Numbered from the stretch's first letter, positions 23,831 through 38,100 are shown. The stretch: 64,000 nt of DNA from Hyalella azteca (GCF_000764305.2 NW_025947392.1:310001-374000); one strand, 5' to 3'. Made by a program: numbers and translations. Notes: generated from the letters alone by a model not told the origin.

Positions 23831-24179
23831 AAAAAAGACGACGTAGAAGGAAAGACGACTGCTACATCTTTGAACAATGCAATAAATTTAAGGTTTATGA
23901 TATCGCCGATCATTAGAATCTGATAACAAGGCGAAGATATTTTCTGCAATTTAAAATGTATGTCACATGTAGCTTTATACATTATTTCTGATAATTTTAG
24001 CAACAAATTGCAGTTTAAACATAAGTTCATCGTTACTTTAGGTCTACCCTCCGCGGACTACCCAGCTCCGTTTTAGATTTTTCATTATTTTACCCAATGA
24101 AAATAAATCTTGTAGGAATTACTGTAAAGGTTCGTTCAAAGCATCGATTTTAATTGACTTGTTTTTAATCGTGGATGGA

Positions 24180-24208
24180 ACTCCTAATTAATTATTTTAA
24201 TTAGGAGT
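24180..24208. other. AT-rich hairpin, 12-bp stem
   Basis: ACTCCTAATTAA pairs perfectly with TTAATTAGGAGT around a 5-nt loop TTATT. It has no T-run directly after it and no gene beside it, so I do not call it a terminator. Confidence 0.8.
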
Positions 24209-25578
24209 ACGTATTAATTAACCTATTAATCGTATTAATAGACATAAACAACTGGGCAAATTTTAGACATTGGAAATCCGATGATAAATAGTACCCAAAA
24301 AATCATTAGGATAGGAATTTATTGTAAGTTTTTATTACTACGTGTTATGAATACTAGACTCAGCCCTTTACACTGATTTGAATATTTGAATATTCCGTTG
24401 TGTAGAATATCTTCCATATTTTCATTCATCAATCTTTATTCGTACTCTAATGGATGTGTCGCACCCTAAATTGCCCAAAGTGACAGATGTTCCGGAATTA
24501 CTCAGTGAAATCCACATCTATTACTTCATTTAATGTATCGAAATTGAGCACTCTAATTGCGAAGAGATTTTTAGTCAATCTGCATGCCTGATCAATTTAT
24601 TATGCCAATTAAATATGACCAAGTGGTTTTGAAACTATACCAAACTGTGAGTAATACTGAATTTATCTGAGAGAATTCTTATATTGAAGTTTGGTTTTAT
24701 ATTGTAATTTGCATAACGATTTGGTAAAACTCGTATTTTTCAAAATTCCAATGGCATGCTTATCAGTAATTTCGCATGAGAATTTGACATAATTTGAGTT
24801 AGCAGCCATGAGCCTACCTCCTAAACTTCACAATCTTCAGTTCTAGTCACCGAGCAATCATAGCAAGAGGTTCAGTTCAAAGTATACGAAAATACTCACT
24901 CATTTCTAAATATTCCCGGTATGAAGCTGAGATAATACATGCATTGAGATGTAGATACTTGATAAACCATCATTATTAAACAGAAACTAGGCTTTACCAC
25001 CATGCTTGGGCTCCGTTTACACCCCGGGCTTGCTATAATGAACTTATCTCGATCGCGCGTCTATTGTTGGTCCAACGAAATGAACGTCTCTCCATAAATT
25101 CACCCAATCGCTACTTCGATCTTCGAGTGAGTTAGGTTACTCAGGCCACCCCCAGCCTCCCGTACTCACCTTCCCTCACCCGTCATCCGAGCAATGATAT
25201 CCTAGTTAACCAGGAATGTATGTGGTGAATTATTCATGGAATGCGTCGCCAGTGATACTATATCATTTGAAACATTGTCCTTGGAAAATGTTATGGCTTT
25301 AATGGGCTTCAAGTTACATCGTCTCTCCTGGAGAGCGACTAAACGCTTTATTCTATCATATCTGATGGCTTTTTGATTTTCTATTGTATTCATCGTGCAA
25401 TATTTTTCGATCATTTTTATATTTCATTACTAGTTAATTATTCGAATATGAATATTAACACAATGTAAGAAATAATAAAATTAATACTAAAGGTAGCCTC
25501 AAACTCTATTTATTGTTTCAAAGTTTACCGATGAAAAAGGGTTTAACTCCAGAATTTATGCAATGAAAAGCGAGTTGA

Positions 25579-25974
25579 TTATAGATCATTTTTAGACAGT
25601 GGCAGTAAATTCACGGAACATAATTTCTGTTTGATGCAATTTTGCCTGATTTTCTCCACTCTCAGTGTAATGTAGGCCAAATTTAGCATAAATAAGAAGC
25701 GAAGGCCATTTTTCAGGGAGCTGCGAGCATCCATTGGGATATTTACGGGCAGGCGAGGCGCCCTTCTGTAGCTTTTCGAAGGCCCAATATTTAAGGACCC
25801 GTGCAAATTAAAGTCCCGCGGGAGCCCTGAGCCTCCTGCACGAGGTGTCGCTATTTGGGTCTTCCTTCTCGTAACTAAATTGCACTTTGGCTGCACCCGA
25901 ATAAATGATCCTAAGCTGCATGATCTTAAAACATGCCCTCTAAAATCGTGCTTGGTATCTTTGATACGAGCCAT
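25579..25974 (-). other. Unassigned open frame, 131 codons
   Basis: Starts at an ATG and ends at TAG or TAA-type context near 25579. It is basic overall, with RRAPRLPVNIP in the middle. No domain, signal peptide or family resemblance is seen. Its length is borderline for chance in sequence of this composition, and it lies partly over a GC-richer patch. No splice or promoter evidence could be assembled. Confidence 0.12.
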
Positions 25975-28873
25975 GCAATATCTTTTGGGAAATTCCTTAA
26001 TAGATTCGCCGCCCGTCCGAACTTGGCGTCACCTCTGAAGTTTCTTGCAGTTGAACGCCTGCAAGAAGAAAAAATTCGTCCGGTTTAGAAGAGTACGATT
26101 TTCAAAAATTAATTCTGTTATTTGGTGCATTTTTTGGCACATTAACTTATTTTTTGCAATCTCATCATATCATAAGTCAGGCTGATTTCTAAGTTTCCTG
26201 TTCGCAGTCTCTGTTCATTCGAAGCGCTGTCAATAAGAAAAAAAGTTTAATTCTTTTTTCATCAGAGCGTCAAAATGTGCTTTGTTTTTATAGAATACGA
26301 ATAATATTTGATTTAAATTCGTCATTACTACATGATTACTACATGAAAAATTTTCATATCAGTTCCTTTGAACTCTGTCGTCTCCCACACCAAAGGAAAA
26401 ATTTTTTGATTTCTTGCACTCATGGGACTTGCCCTCGTCACTTCAAACTTGTGAAAAATTCAGAGGAGCGTCAGTGCGAGGTATTTTTTCCCTACACAAA
26501 CCTTTTCCAAAGTCTTTCAAGTTGATCGAGAGACTTCCTCCACTCCCTTGGGACGTGACGATATTTTTCCTCTTCTATCAGGAACTTCTGAGTCTATTTA
26601 TTCACCTTTTTCAGGTTTTTCTGAAGCGATGATTTGATATACAACACTTGGCCGTCGTAAATCTAGTGACTGTCTCATATATGGAGTCATATTCGGAGAC
26701 GCTCAAGCAGCTCGACCGTCTCGCAATTTTTTGATTTATGTCCAATTTTCTTTATGGTGACTTAGTGAGATCGGCTGAATTGCATACAATCGTTTGGCAG
26801 TGACATGAATCAAGAAGCTTGAAGAAAAATACAGTATCGAAAATATTTTAAAGTTAAACTGAAATGAAACATCTACACTCGATTCGTAGACACGTGCACG
26901 CATTTTAATTTTGCAGTTTTTTGACTGCGGCATACAATAAGTTAAACACGGATTAACTTTATTGTGATATGTTTCAGTCTTTTCGAATTAGAAATCTATT
27001 ATTAGGGAGAAAATATTTATTGTTAATTTTCAAAAATATAATTTGTTTTCATTTGTTAGAATTTCTGCTGCCCTTTGATTAACACTTAAATTGTCCTGGC
27101 TTTGTTTTAGAACTTAATTAAGAATCAATTTCTAAAATTCCTAGAGTAAATACCGAATCTTGACAATTCCGTGTACGAGTCACCAATAATTCTGGCAATA
27201 GTTTGGACGGAGTAGCACATGGTCGACGGCACGGACGGACCACACGCGCTTCGCATTGTCTGCGGTTCCACTCCCAACAATATGAGAACAATAGGATCTA
27301 TCCTTACTCAGGGATTTACTATTTCCGGAACCGGTATTGATTTACCCAAGAGTGTATGGGAGGTGCCCAGACCACACCAATTCTCGGCCCATTATTTATG
27401 CACGAATAAGGATGGTACAAACTTTTTTGTATTTATATTGAAAACAATACGAGATTTAGGCAAATATGTATCTAAACTGATATTAAAACGATAATAATCG
27501 CATTGCTAGGCGAGCAAATGTGATATATTTTCACCACGGTAATATATATGGATGACTTAATTAGGTTCAGAGTGGAAGTATTGATTTCCATCAATTAAAT
27601 TTACTTGAAAAAAACTAATGGCAAGAATCTTGGACGAAATATTTCTCACGCGGAGTTCGTCATCTGGAGTAACAAATTATCCGATCTAGAACTGCGATCT
27701 CAAAAAAAACTTAAATTATTGTTACTAAAAAATTGAAATACAACTTTTTAATATCAGGCTCGATTTACTTGATTTCCTGCAGTTCAATTTTTGCAATTTG
27801 CAAAAATATTTGTAGCAATTTGATAATTACCAATCTACGCGAACATCATTTGAATTAACAGTTAAAAAATGAGGACACAATCAGAAACGCAAGGTGAATT
27901 TTCAACATTTTTCGATTTATTTGCAGCAGAGATATTTCCTGATTATTTTAGTGACCGAATAATTGAAACCCAAGGACGTTCCTATTAGAATTTGCGAGAG
28001 GAAGTGAAGAATTTTTCACGAGGTACTGCACATGATGATAATCCTGGCAGATTATGAAATGAATTTGGTAGACGCTAGTTAGTTTGTCAATTTGAACTTC
28101 AATTTCCATGTATAATGTACCGGAGATTGTACAATATTATTGCTATCTCGTGAAATAATAACTTGCAGATGAAGACGTTTGCTCCTGACTAAATATTAAT
28201 GTGAACTCATTGCAAGACAAATGACCTGACAGTGAAAAGCGGGATCGTGGTTTCCATTTGAAACAGTATAAGAATCTATCGTTTGTCCAACGTGTCGTGC
28301 CTTGAAGCATAAATGTGAGGCATGGTTTAACTAGAATATTTTGAACTTTAGGTCACAAATTTTCAATCATATATTCAATATAAGTCTCAGACTAAAAATT
28401 CTCCAATTTTAAACATATATTTCAGTCATGTTGCAACTTTTTCACCACTCACTTACTCTCTTTTCAACTTATAACAACATCTACTTGCGAGATAATTTCT
28501 GCTCATTTTCCTCCGTTGTTTTGCGTCGGTATATTTCAGTTATTTTTCCCAATTGATTTGCGAGGCCGGAAGAAGGCTAGCCAGCGACGCAGCGGCATCT
28601 GGCGACGACGTTTGTTTCATAATTTAGTGCCGAACTTGCACGGTTTGCCTACAATGTTGCGAGCAGAAGTTTGGCCTGGGAGCTGCAAGTCGCAACTTGC
28701 TCTCCAGGTTGTTAATGCGACTTATGAATCAAATATGACAGAGTGCCAGCTAAATGAGTTAAGCAGACTTTGATGGAGACCGACGGAGGCACATGTTCAT
28801 TTGTAATTCCTTCACATCCACTCACGCGTAACCGCAACTGTTGGAATACTAACAATTTGCTCACCTCCAACAT

Positions 28874-29030
28874 TTTTATCGCATTTTCTCATTTATAGAA
28901 AAAATGGCGCTATTGCGTGCTCGCCATGTCCGTCCGTCCATCTGTCTGTCCGTCCGTGACTTCACGTTTTCGTCGACTAGAAAATGCGCTCTCTGTCACT
29001 TACTGCAGTGAGTACTGAGTTATATTTTTT
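28874..29030 (-). mobile_element. Dispersed short MITE-like element, copy 3 (inverted)
   Basis: Reverse-complement copy of the elements at 1467-1616 and 22363-22549. In window order it reads GCATTTTCTCATTTATAG, then GTGCTCGCCATGTCCGTCC, a GTCY-rich middle, GTGACTTCACGTTTTCGTCG, AGAAAATGCGCTCTCTGTCA, TACTGCAGTGAGTACTGAGT and ATATTTTTT. The internal microsatellite is short. Near the end at 28874 the inverted pair has GCGC reduced to TCGC. Confidence 0.78.
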
Positions 29031-32000
29031 ATCTTTCCACTGAAGGTCGTTTTTTCGAACATCTCGATAAAACTAAAATTTTCGCTCAAAAACCAAAACT
29101 GCACAATTACGCATGCCTCCTATCTGCTTCAAAAACTCAATTTTTAAATTCGCAAAGACGAGCCTCTTTCAGACAGAATTACAAATGCATTCAATCCGCA
29201 GGTTATCTCTTAAGCCAATTCTCGGTAGCGAATTTATTTCTCACTGAATCGTTTTCAATTTAAGTCAGCACAAGATGTTCAGTTTCACGGGGGCATCTCA
29301 GAATCGAGGGTTAGCTCGTATAAAATTTATATCTTCAGTTTGATAGGCGAGTAAATTGCAATACCTGCCACCGTGAACCAATTCCTTTTCGCAGGCACGA
29401 TCCTAAAGTCGGCTCCTCTGCGGCTTCCAAACGAAGTCTATTTCTGAAAATTTTATAAACAACTCGAAGGCGCCGCCCCAGAACGAATCCAAATCGCCGG
29501 GCTGCAGGGCTTGGGCTTGCAGTCATGTCGCCCATCAAGCTATCACAAGCCCAACGCCTTCATTAGCAGGATTAAAAATCAGAATCCACGCTTCACCTTA
29601 TGCTCGATAAAGCGCCGGCTGAAATTAAAGGTTTTAAAATTGCTAGAAATGGGTGCTGGAAATCGCGATTTCCCCGTAAAATAATCGAGCATATTCAAAG
29701 CAATGGTGGAAAGGGATAGTTCTCCATGTATTTAATCGGATTCTACAAACATTGAAAATTTGTCAAGTGACGATGAATGATTTGCAAGAAATTCATTTTT
29801 TTATAAATTTCCCTTTATAATTTATTTATTACAGATTTTTATTTATTTTCATCAAGATTGCTGATTAAAATTTCTTCAAATTTCTTTTTTTAATTTTGAT
29901 GGCGTCCTAGTTGAGTTATCTATTTCCGTTCCTTAATTACTCCTACACATTTATAAACATTATCTTGGCATGAAATTTACCTTTCTAACCTTTTTCGTTT
30001 GTATGTAATTTTTTTTAACAAGAAGCCTCACCCTTTTCAAATTTATTTTAGAAAAACAGACAACTCTAATTTTTATAAATTAGAAGAACATTCATTGTTT
30101 ATTGGCTTATATTTTCGTACTAATTCTAGGAAGTATACTTATTCTTACTAACTCTAGTACGTATATTAACCAATTCTTGGAAGTATCCTTACCAATAGAT
30201 TAAATTACTTCTTCCAAGCATTGGAAACTCGATAAACCTGGCCCTATTCAAGCGCATCGCTGCGGTCTTATATATTAAGTAAGAGTTTTTGCGATCCCTT
30301 AGCAACGCACAGACCAGATGGCTGCATTTATCGATATTACATACAACCACACAGCCTCCACTTACGTTAAAAGCCTACACGAGTTCGGCGAGATCTTACA
30401 CAAGCAGATATAATAAATTCGTTCTGATTTATTTCAATGTTATAAAGTTCTTGTGAGTAGATTGAGGAAGCGAGGTATCGTCGTAGCGAGGTATGATCAT
30501 AGATGAATCTCAATCAAATTCGAATTGATGTAAACAATTCCAGTAATTGTTTATCGATTATTCATCTTACGAATCTATGACCAATTTTTCGTATTTCTTT
30601 ATTTATTTAATCTTTCCATTTTGTTTTGTATGCTGTCATCCGAACCGTTCTCATTAGATCTGGAATATTCTCATTAGATCTGTTTTACAATTTTGTTTTC
30701 ATTAGATCTGTAATATTGTTTTACGAGTTTTAGTCAGACTATTTATTCCGTGTTGCTGAATGATTTTTTTTCAGAGTCTTATAACATTCATAATTGCTTA
30801 TGTTTTTTCTCACTGTTACTGTTTTTATATAAATATACGGTATTACCTGTGTGTCTGCGTTTGAATTTCGTATAATAATTGAGCCGACTGCCCGCTATAG
30901 GTATTTGAGTTCAGCCAAGTGCAAATACGTTCATATTTTCCAGGAAATAACGCGCTCATATTGTTGCTTATTTTTTGAATAACATAAAAATTGTAAAGCG
31001 AAGAAAGAATACAACTCACTGGGGAATAGCAAAGCCGGCCAGCGCGCGATTTCTTCCACACACAGCCACGACTCTCATGTATTTTAATTTTTGTTTTGTT
31101 TTGAATTCACAGGAGCGCCACAATGCGAATTATTATTTAATATGAGCAGCGTTATGCAAGACTCGGGTTTGTGACATGACCCTGACGAGACAAAAGAATT
31201 TCTAGTAAAAAAAACATTGATATTTTTATTCTAGAACGAGAAAGATTTTAAATTTTGCATAGAACATCCTCAAATAATGTATAAACCGACCTGTTTTAGA
31301 AATTATTTTACTTAAACTAGCAAGTATAAGCGTGTTTAAATTTCACTAAAATTTAATCAATAATCAGCCTACACAACCTACTTCGAAAACGTACATTTGA
31401 AATCAATACTGATATTTTAGAGCTCGTGATGCGGAATTTGTGGAAAGCAATGCTAGAATTCCAACAACCAATCCTGTGACAAAATTTCAGTTATCACATA
31501 AAGCATTGTACTGTATTTGTACGTATTGTGTACAACACCGCGCAATGCAGTTCCTTCACACACCGCGAGAGCGTAAAGTAAGATGATGGCGTAAAGTCAC
31601 ACGCTAACTGGTGTCTTTCGGGCCACGGTAAGTGATAATTGTGGAAAGCCTGGAACCCACCTAACGCGAGCTCTAAAAAATCTTACGGTTGTTCCACAAA
31701 GTAAACACAGGCTGAGTAAACACATCTTTCGACGGGATTCAACGTGCTACGTAAACATGCGTCTCATTTTTTGCTATGATTTAGGGAAAATCATGAGGCT
31801 GATATTAGGTATGTAAAATCAAAAGCTGTGTTGAGCTACCCACATATGACTCAGATCTTAGGTGAGCTGGAAAATAAGCTTGGTTTTCCAGATCCTTTCC
31901 TGAGTCATTATCGAGGATCAATATAATTTTATCGTAATAATTAATGAAACTTATACGTAACTAATGAAGTGCATTTGACTATGATATTACTACAATAAGG

Positions 32001-34763
32001 TTAATCAAACTCTTCATGATCGTTTCTTTTAATCAAGCACGAATATTCCTAACTTGAATAAAATACTCTTTAATCTAGATACTGTTTCGTAACAGTATCT
32101 AGATTAAATCATCTCTTTGGTTCTACCAGATCGGGCAATCCCTGAAATTCACATTTAAATTACTCAAGTTTCAAGTGTCATGCGTAAAAATTCAAGCCTC
32201 CATTGCATTCAAGCATCTCAGATTCTGGCAAGTTTTCGCTCAAGAGGCGACGCTTTATTTCTTTATCGGCTTGCACTACTCAATGCGACTAACAACATCT
32301 ACTGCAAGATACGTCGAAGGGTTCCTATAGGCGCCGATCTTTCATATAAAATCTACCGGAAATCATAACGATGAGGATTTAGCTTTCATATGAAGAACGT
32401 TCTCCAATTTGGAGCTCTACCTCCTTAGTCGTGTTACTTTTTGACATATTTTCAACACGGACAAACAATTTTAACAACTTTCAATAGAAAAGTGCACCGA
32501 AAATTTGACGAAATGTATTGAATAACCTCGCGATGCATTCTAGTTTAATGCTCAAGCAGCATTATAACAATTTTCCATCCTCAATAACTATTGGTTGTTG
32601 GAACTATCCTCATATGTTCAGTTTCTGACGCGTCATTTAACGAGTGTTATAAATGAAGTTCAACACGTAATTCAAGCCTGTCTTTCTCAATAACTTGTAT
32701 AGAACAACCCTGTTCCCGTAAGCAAACTTAATTGTGGCCAATGATTAATATTCTTTTCACTATCCTATCTCTGAGCTTAAATTTCGCTATTCATTGAAAT
32801 AATCCCATGGTAGAAAGAAAATTCAGATTGTTTTGATATATGTTTTGCCCAAGAGTCCACTCACTTGACTGCACGTCACATCCGAACAAGGCAGGCTCGT
32901 CAACTCCGAACTTTTCTGGCATTTGGGCAAGCTGCAGGTAACGACGAGATGGGTCCTGAGATTAAAGCTCAGCCTTATCAGATACCCGAGACCTAAAACC
33001 CTGAGGATTCCACTCCTTATCTACAAAAAGAACCTCGAGACAACATCTTGACGGTTGCCCTCAAGCAAACATCATCACAAAGAACTCGTCTCTCCACCGA
33101 AAGGCTCTCGTCTTTAGAACAAAGTCATTCTATAACAATTCTGCTTTGTAAACTTAGTTGCCAGTTTTAAGGCTCGTTTCGTATGAACTTGAGAGTTCCT
33201 AAATAATGTTAAGAGTTCTTAAGTAATAGTAGAAATAAGTATAAGTGTATAATTGTTTCAATTGCATAAATAGCATGCAATAACATGATTATCTTTACTA
33301 AAAATATTTATCTATATTGATATAATAAAAAAATTATACTATAACCTTGCGAACAAACTTATTCGTATACGTGATTCATACGTTTTATACATATTCCTGA
33401 TTTTCTTTTCTAATTCCAATCTGCATAAAAATGTCCTTCGTTATTTGCTGTTTTGGCCTCTACTGAATTATATTGGTTTGTGTTTTCAAAACAAATGACA
33501 CTTAGAAATTGTGTCTTTGACTTTTGCTTGGGCTCGAGTACTGCTTCATCTTGCGCACCGTCAAGCGAAACACACAAAACACAACGGATCCGCAATCCGC
33601 GCTTAGACTTCAAGGAAATTCAAGTCAAGTCCGTCATTCAGGAGCATGTCTGTAGCTGCATGCTTCAACACCACCAGTGATTGTCTGAAGGCCAGCATGC
33701 AAACTGCTTCGTGATTGTTTCCAGAACTTCTTTAACAGCAAACACTTCTCCTAAACAGCTTTGAAATGAATAAAAAAATTTACATTACTAAACTCTATTA
33801 CGTACTTTGGGTGTTCTGGAAATAACGTTTTCCTATTTCCGCCTATTCGATTGTAAAATAAATTAATAATTTATAAGCATATTTTACTCATTTTCACGTG
33901 TAAATGGTACACCCAAGCTGGCATGACATGTTTTCTGATTCTTCCATCTCACACAACGTGGCTATTACTCATCCATGTGTGAACGATACATTGTTCAGAT
34001 CATTCAAGTATCGCGGTCAATCATCGGTAAAAGAGCTCGCTATTACCGTTAAGCATGAAAATAATACAGTGTTGGATGGACTCATGCGTTTAATCACCTA
34101 CGAATTCAAACTCATAGATGAATCACACTCGCGTCGACACTTGGGATAGTCAACATCGGGCTGAACAAAAGCGTCCTAACGACACAGCTAGTGCATTTCA
34201 AGGTCCTTCACAAACAGAAAAGCTTTCTTCCAAAGGCTTTTCGTGGGAGGATAAAAGCGAACTAATCGAGCTTTCTAATGGTCTCGCCGGGCTCATTTCA
34301 GCTGCACAATGACTGAAAATTTTCCAGTCGAAATCGAGCCTTCGAAATATTTGGCACTTTTGTTTATTTTGTGTAGATTTTGAGTGATTGGGCCAATATT
34401 CTTTGAAAAATACTGTATAGATTTTGGTTGCTGATTGGATCTTGTTGTTCACTTCTGTGACTTTTAACATTAAAACTGTTTTTTTCGGACTTCGATTATT
34501 AATTTATAATTGAAAAAATGCACTTTAGGAAGGTGTTTTAGGTATTTTTATATGATTTTTTACGACTAATCGGATTTCCAGTAATAGTACACGGAAGTAA
34601 TGCCAAAAACATATAAGTCTAATGAGTTTACTCCGAAAAAATTTCGTTTCTAGAGCAACAGAAAGAAGAAGTGCCAGTGATGGACAGAGCTGTTTTATTA
34701 TATTCACATGTAGCTTGCATCAACCTGCATTACCAGCTGTATAATCTGTAAAGCCTCTAACAA
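29031..34763. other. Non-coding stretch, short local repeats only
   Basis: Short direct repeats occur: CATTAGATCTG three times around 30653-30714, and a ~50-bp motif with AATTCTxGGAAGTAT twice around 30123-30190. Open frames (about 60-90 codons, for example 34198-34470 minus and 33904-34149 plus) are unassignable. The hairpin at 32069-32108 is listed separately. No gene or RNA gene is supported. Confidence 0.6.
32069..32108. other. Perfect 18-bp-stem hairpin, TCGT loop
   Basis: TTTAATCTAGATACTGTT (32069-32086) is perfectly complementary to AACAGTATCTAGATTAAA (32091-32108) around TCGT (32087-32090). It is the longest perfect small hairpin I found outside the 10.3-11.0 kb foldback. An exact stem of this length suggests recent origin or selection. 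No flanking direct repeat or gene explains it. Confidence 0.92.
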
Positions 34764-34783
34764 GAATAACAAATGGAAATTTA

Positions 34784-35127
34784 ACTGCAACATCTTAATC
34801 CTAGACCCAATCATAGATTGCACTATAACAACCCCCACCAGCAATCCAGCTACGTGCTGCGCGGAGCCAACATGCAATCTCCGACCCATGCAAAGATTAC
34901 ACTGTGCCTCAGTACATCAGCAATCCAGATACTGTGGTAGCTATATGAAATCTTCGTCCATTACAGAGATTATGCTATACCAATCACCACCAGCAATCCA
35001 GATGGATGCTGAGGTAGCCAACATTAAATCCAAAAGCCATACAGAGATTGCGCTATTACAATCCCCAGTAACGATCCAGATGTAGAGGTAGCCAACATGC
35101 AATCTCAAACGGAGACGTTGCTCTGCT
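34784..35127. repeat. Degenerate ~77-bp tandem array
   Basis: Successive units are anchored by (G/A)C(A/G)ATCCAG at 34841, 34920, 34993 and 35071 (spacing 79, 73, 78). Each is followed by GAGGTAGCCAACATxxAATC-like text and then ACAGAGATTxxxCTATxxCAAT. A partial unit precedes from about 34784. Divergence is high, so this is an old array, unlike the near-identical minisatellites elsewhere in the window. Opposite-strand open frames of about 60-65 codons across it are not convincing. Confidence 0.8.
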
Positions 35128-38100
35128 CTCACTTTGTTACAACGAATTTCCTACGAGGCCATTGAACCGAGAGAGCGAGAACTCCTGATGGCCCTTAGAC
35201 CGACTCCAAACACCTTCAAGTCGACCTAAGCCACCTTCATGGTCATTTTCATGAATCATTTCAGACCGATACTAAAGTTAGGTTAACTATAATGGTTTCG
35301 AGATGCCTCTACCGGCCTCTTTCACCTCCATAGATGAACTCCAACTGTCCGAGCCTTTCAGTGTCAAAAAAATCTTCATTCATAGGTTCAAAAACTTTAT
35401 TCGATCCTGATAGATTAGGACAGCATTTTTTGAATAATTTCTGAAATTTTGTTGCAATTTCTCATGCAACTTTTGTTAAACGGAACACGCATTGATGCTT
35501 GACTTTAGTCCCATGTCAAACTCAACACTTTAGGGTTTCCAGAAACGACCTTCCGATCCCCCATGGACTCGTGTTATGGTTTTCAGATCTGGAACTGCGG
35601 TTTCCCCGCTTTCCGTGAAACTCACGTGCCTCTCAATTCCTGAATCGAATTCCAGGAACACTTTACCTCGGACTGAACTACTATGCGCTCCCAGGAAATG
35701 ATATCCCCACTGCCTTTTTAAAGGAAGATTGCGCTTAAGATTAAGACCTGAGACCAACTTATTTCTTCTCTTTACCTTTAATTCTTATATAACACAAATG
35801 CTAACGAAAAATGAATAAACTATTGAAATTCGTGATTGAGTTATCGAATTTTTTATTGTGCATTAATTGCTATCTTTTTATATAATTCCGTCAGATGGAA
35901 CTTTCTGTCCGAATGATTTTTCCATCCCGCAAAGGCAACTGCTAACCAATACAAATACGTCAAAGAATTCCTCGAAGTATTGTCTGTGTTAATATTCTTA
36001 TACATAAAATTCTCCCGAAGAATCATCAAAAATTAAGAATAATGCCGAGTTTCATTAGAGTCGCCGCTAGGTAATCTGACGCGCAGGTCGTTAACCTTCA
36101 TAAAGTTTTATAGAGTTCCATCCGATACAATTAAGTGCACGACCCTGACAATAATTCGCGTTGATTGCATTCGAGCGCCGTACTCGAGGAGCCGCTGTCG
36201 TCGCACTGCCACGAGAAATACTTACTAAAATATAACAGAAACTGTGCGAGTTGATTGTGCTTCCTGTTGCACGATCTTAACAAAATGTAAATTATAATAA
36301 AGGGGAAAAATCTAATAACTGTTTTGGCAACAGATTATTTGTGAATTTTACAAGCTAATAAACACAACAGACAAGATTTTCATCTCGGTATTTGTTTTTA
36401 CTTGAAAATATTTGTGCTATGCAATTAGATTTAGTGAAATCATTTACACCTAAAAGCCAGTAAGCACGCGAGTTTCCGTGCTTTTTTCTTCATTTAATTT
36501 ACTTTGTTTAATCACATTTTAAACAGATAACTACCATCCAATTCATGGAGAAGGCACCCCACTACCTAACGTAATCTGAGTAACAAGAGCGTCAACAAGA
36601 AAACACATACAATAACATATAATATTTCAACGTTCGATAGAAGTGCTTTCTTCAAAAAATCTTGCATTATATGGCGATGCAGATGCTTTTATTGAACAGT
36701 CAGCCAATGCGGCAGTTTCTATTAGCCAATAGACCTATTTCTGTAAGCCGAGCCCAAGCTTCTAGCCTTCGCCACAAAATTGCAAGAGAATCCTGAACAG
36801 AGCCTCAGGATCACGATATACGACAGGAAACAATCCCTTAAAGGCTCGCAACAGAAGGTGCACTGGCTCTGAACATTGCGACAAAAATACATTCAGATTT
36901 CCCGCTATATAGGAGCCGAAGTTGGCGGGTTTACCTTTACAAACATTGTGACACTTCGCTTGTATGAACTGCTTTGTTTCTTCTGTGGATGCCCATTAAT
37001 TTTTTCTTTTATGATTTTGTGTAAGTTTATATAGCTTCACATTTTGTTCTTCACGGTAATTGTAAATATTTTTAGCAAACCTTTTGTAAGCATAGTTTTT
37101 AAGTGTCTATTTCTTATGCGCTCCTATGGTTTACTTGTTTATCGGACCTTTAGGATGTAAAGCTATATAGTCGACAATGTATCAAATAGTTTCAATGCTA
37201 ACTCAGCTATTTGTAGCCCACGTTAAAACTGCCCACAATATTTTGGTGCGTTAATTTATGCCTTCTTATAACTTGTTTATAGTTCTGAGGCTTATTTGTT
37301 ATATTTGAATATTATAAGCATACATTGAAGTTTATTGGGTTAATATATTCAAGTTTGTTCTTACAGATACAATTTTCTCATTCAATAAAAAAGGAAATTT
37401 GTTGTTGAAACTGTGGTTATCCTAAAACCTGAACGCGGACTTACGTCAACCCAAACTCAACAAAACGGAAAGCGTTTTACAGTAATAATTGGCGGTAATA
37501 ATTTTAACTTATAACAATAGTGAATTTCTTTTGTTAAGAATGTGTTTGGTGTATTAAAATTCTCGTGAAACATTTTTTTTTGAGCCACATACTCAATGTT
37601 CAATACAACTTCATTATAATTCTTGCAAGTATCCCACTCAGGGCACGAATTAATCCATGTTCACATGTATCGTCACACCACAAGCTTTCCTTCTATCCCG
37701 ACAGGCTGACTGTTATCAATTATCTATGATCCAAATTCTCTAAAACATGTATCACTCTCGAGGTGTCTCATATAAAACAGTCAACAGTCTTATTTTTTCC
37801 TGAACACGTTGTGCGGTGACGTGCAAAATTCAGCTTAATAAAACTGCTACACGATAAAAATGAAGCAAAGTTTTTGCGTTGTTAAAAAAATTGCATCAAG
37901 TTAAGAATGTCAGGATGTAAATTTTAAACTTTTCAATAATCAATTATTGAATTTCTTAACCTCTGCGTAGAACTATTTAAGTGCACTATAAGTAACCTTA
38001 CTTTGCATATGGGTTATAATTTTATTCATGAATGAAAATAGTGCGTGACTATTTTCAATGGTCGATATCAATTCGATTCGTGAATTCTACCTTACAAATT

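Larger units (their letters stand above)
23831..28873. other. Non-coding stretch, one hairpin and weak open frames
   Basis: About 5 kb without a recognisable gene or element. The hairpin at 24180-24208 is listed separately. Open frames at 25579-25974 (minus, about 131 codons, Arg-rich, listed separately), 27219-27494 (+, about 91) and 28516-28773 (+, about 85) show no family features. The region is AT-rich except for short GC-richer patches around 25735-25850 and 28560-28620. Confidence 0.6.

Noticed and set aside
36464..36486. Hairpin AGCACG/CGTGCT plus T-run resembling a rho-independent terminator
   Set aside because: No bacterial gene context and the surroundings are eukaryotic non-coding DNA.
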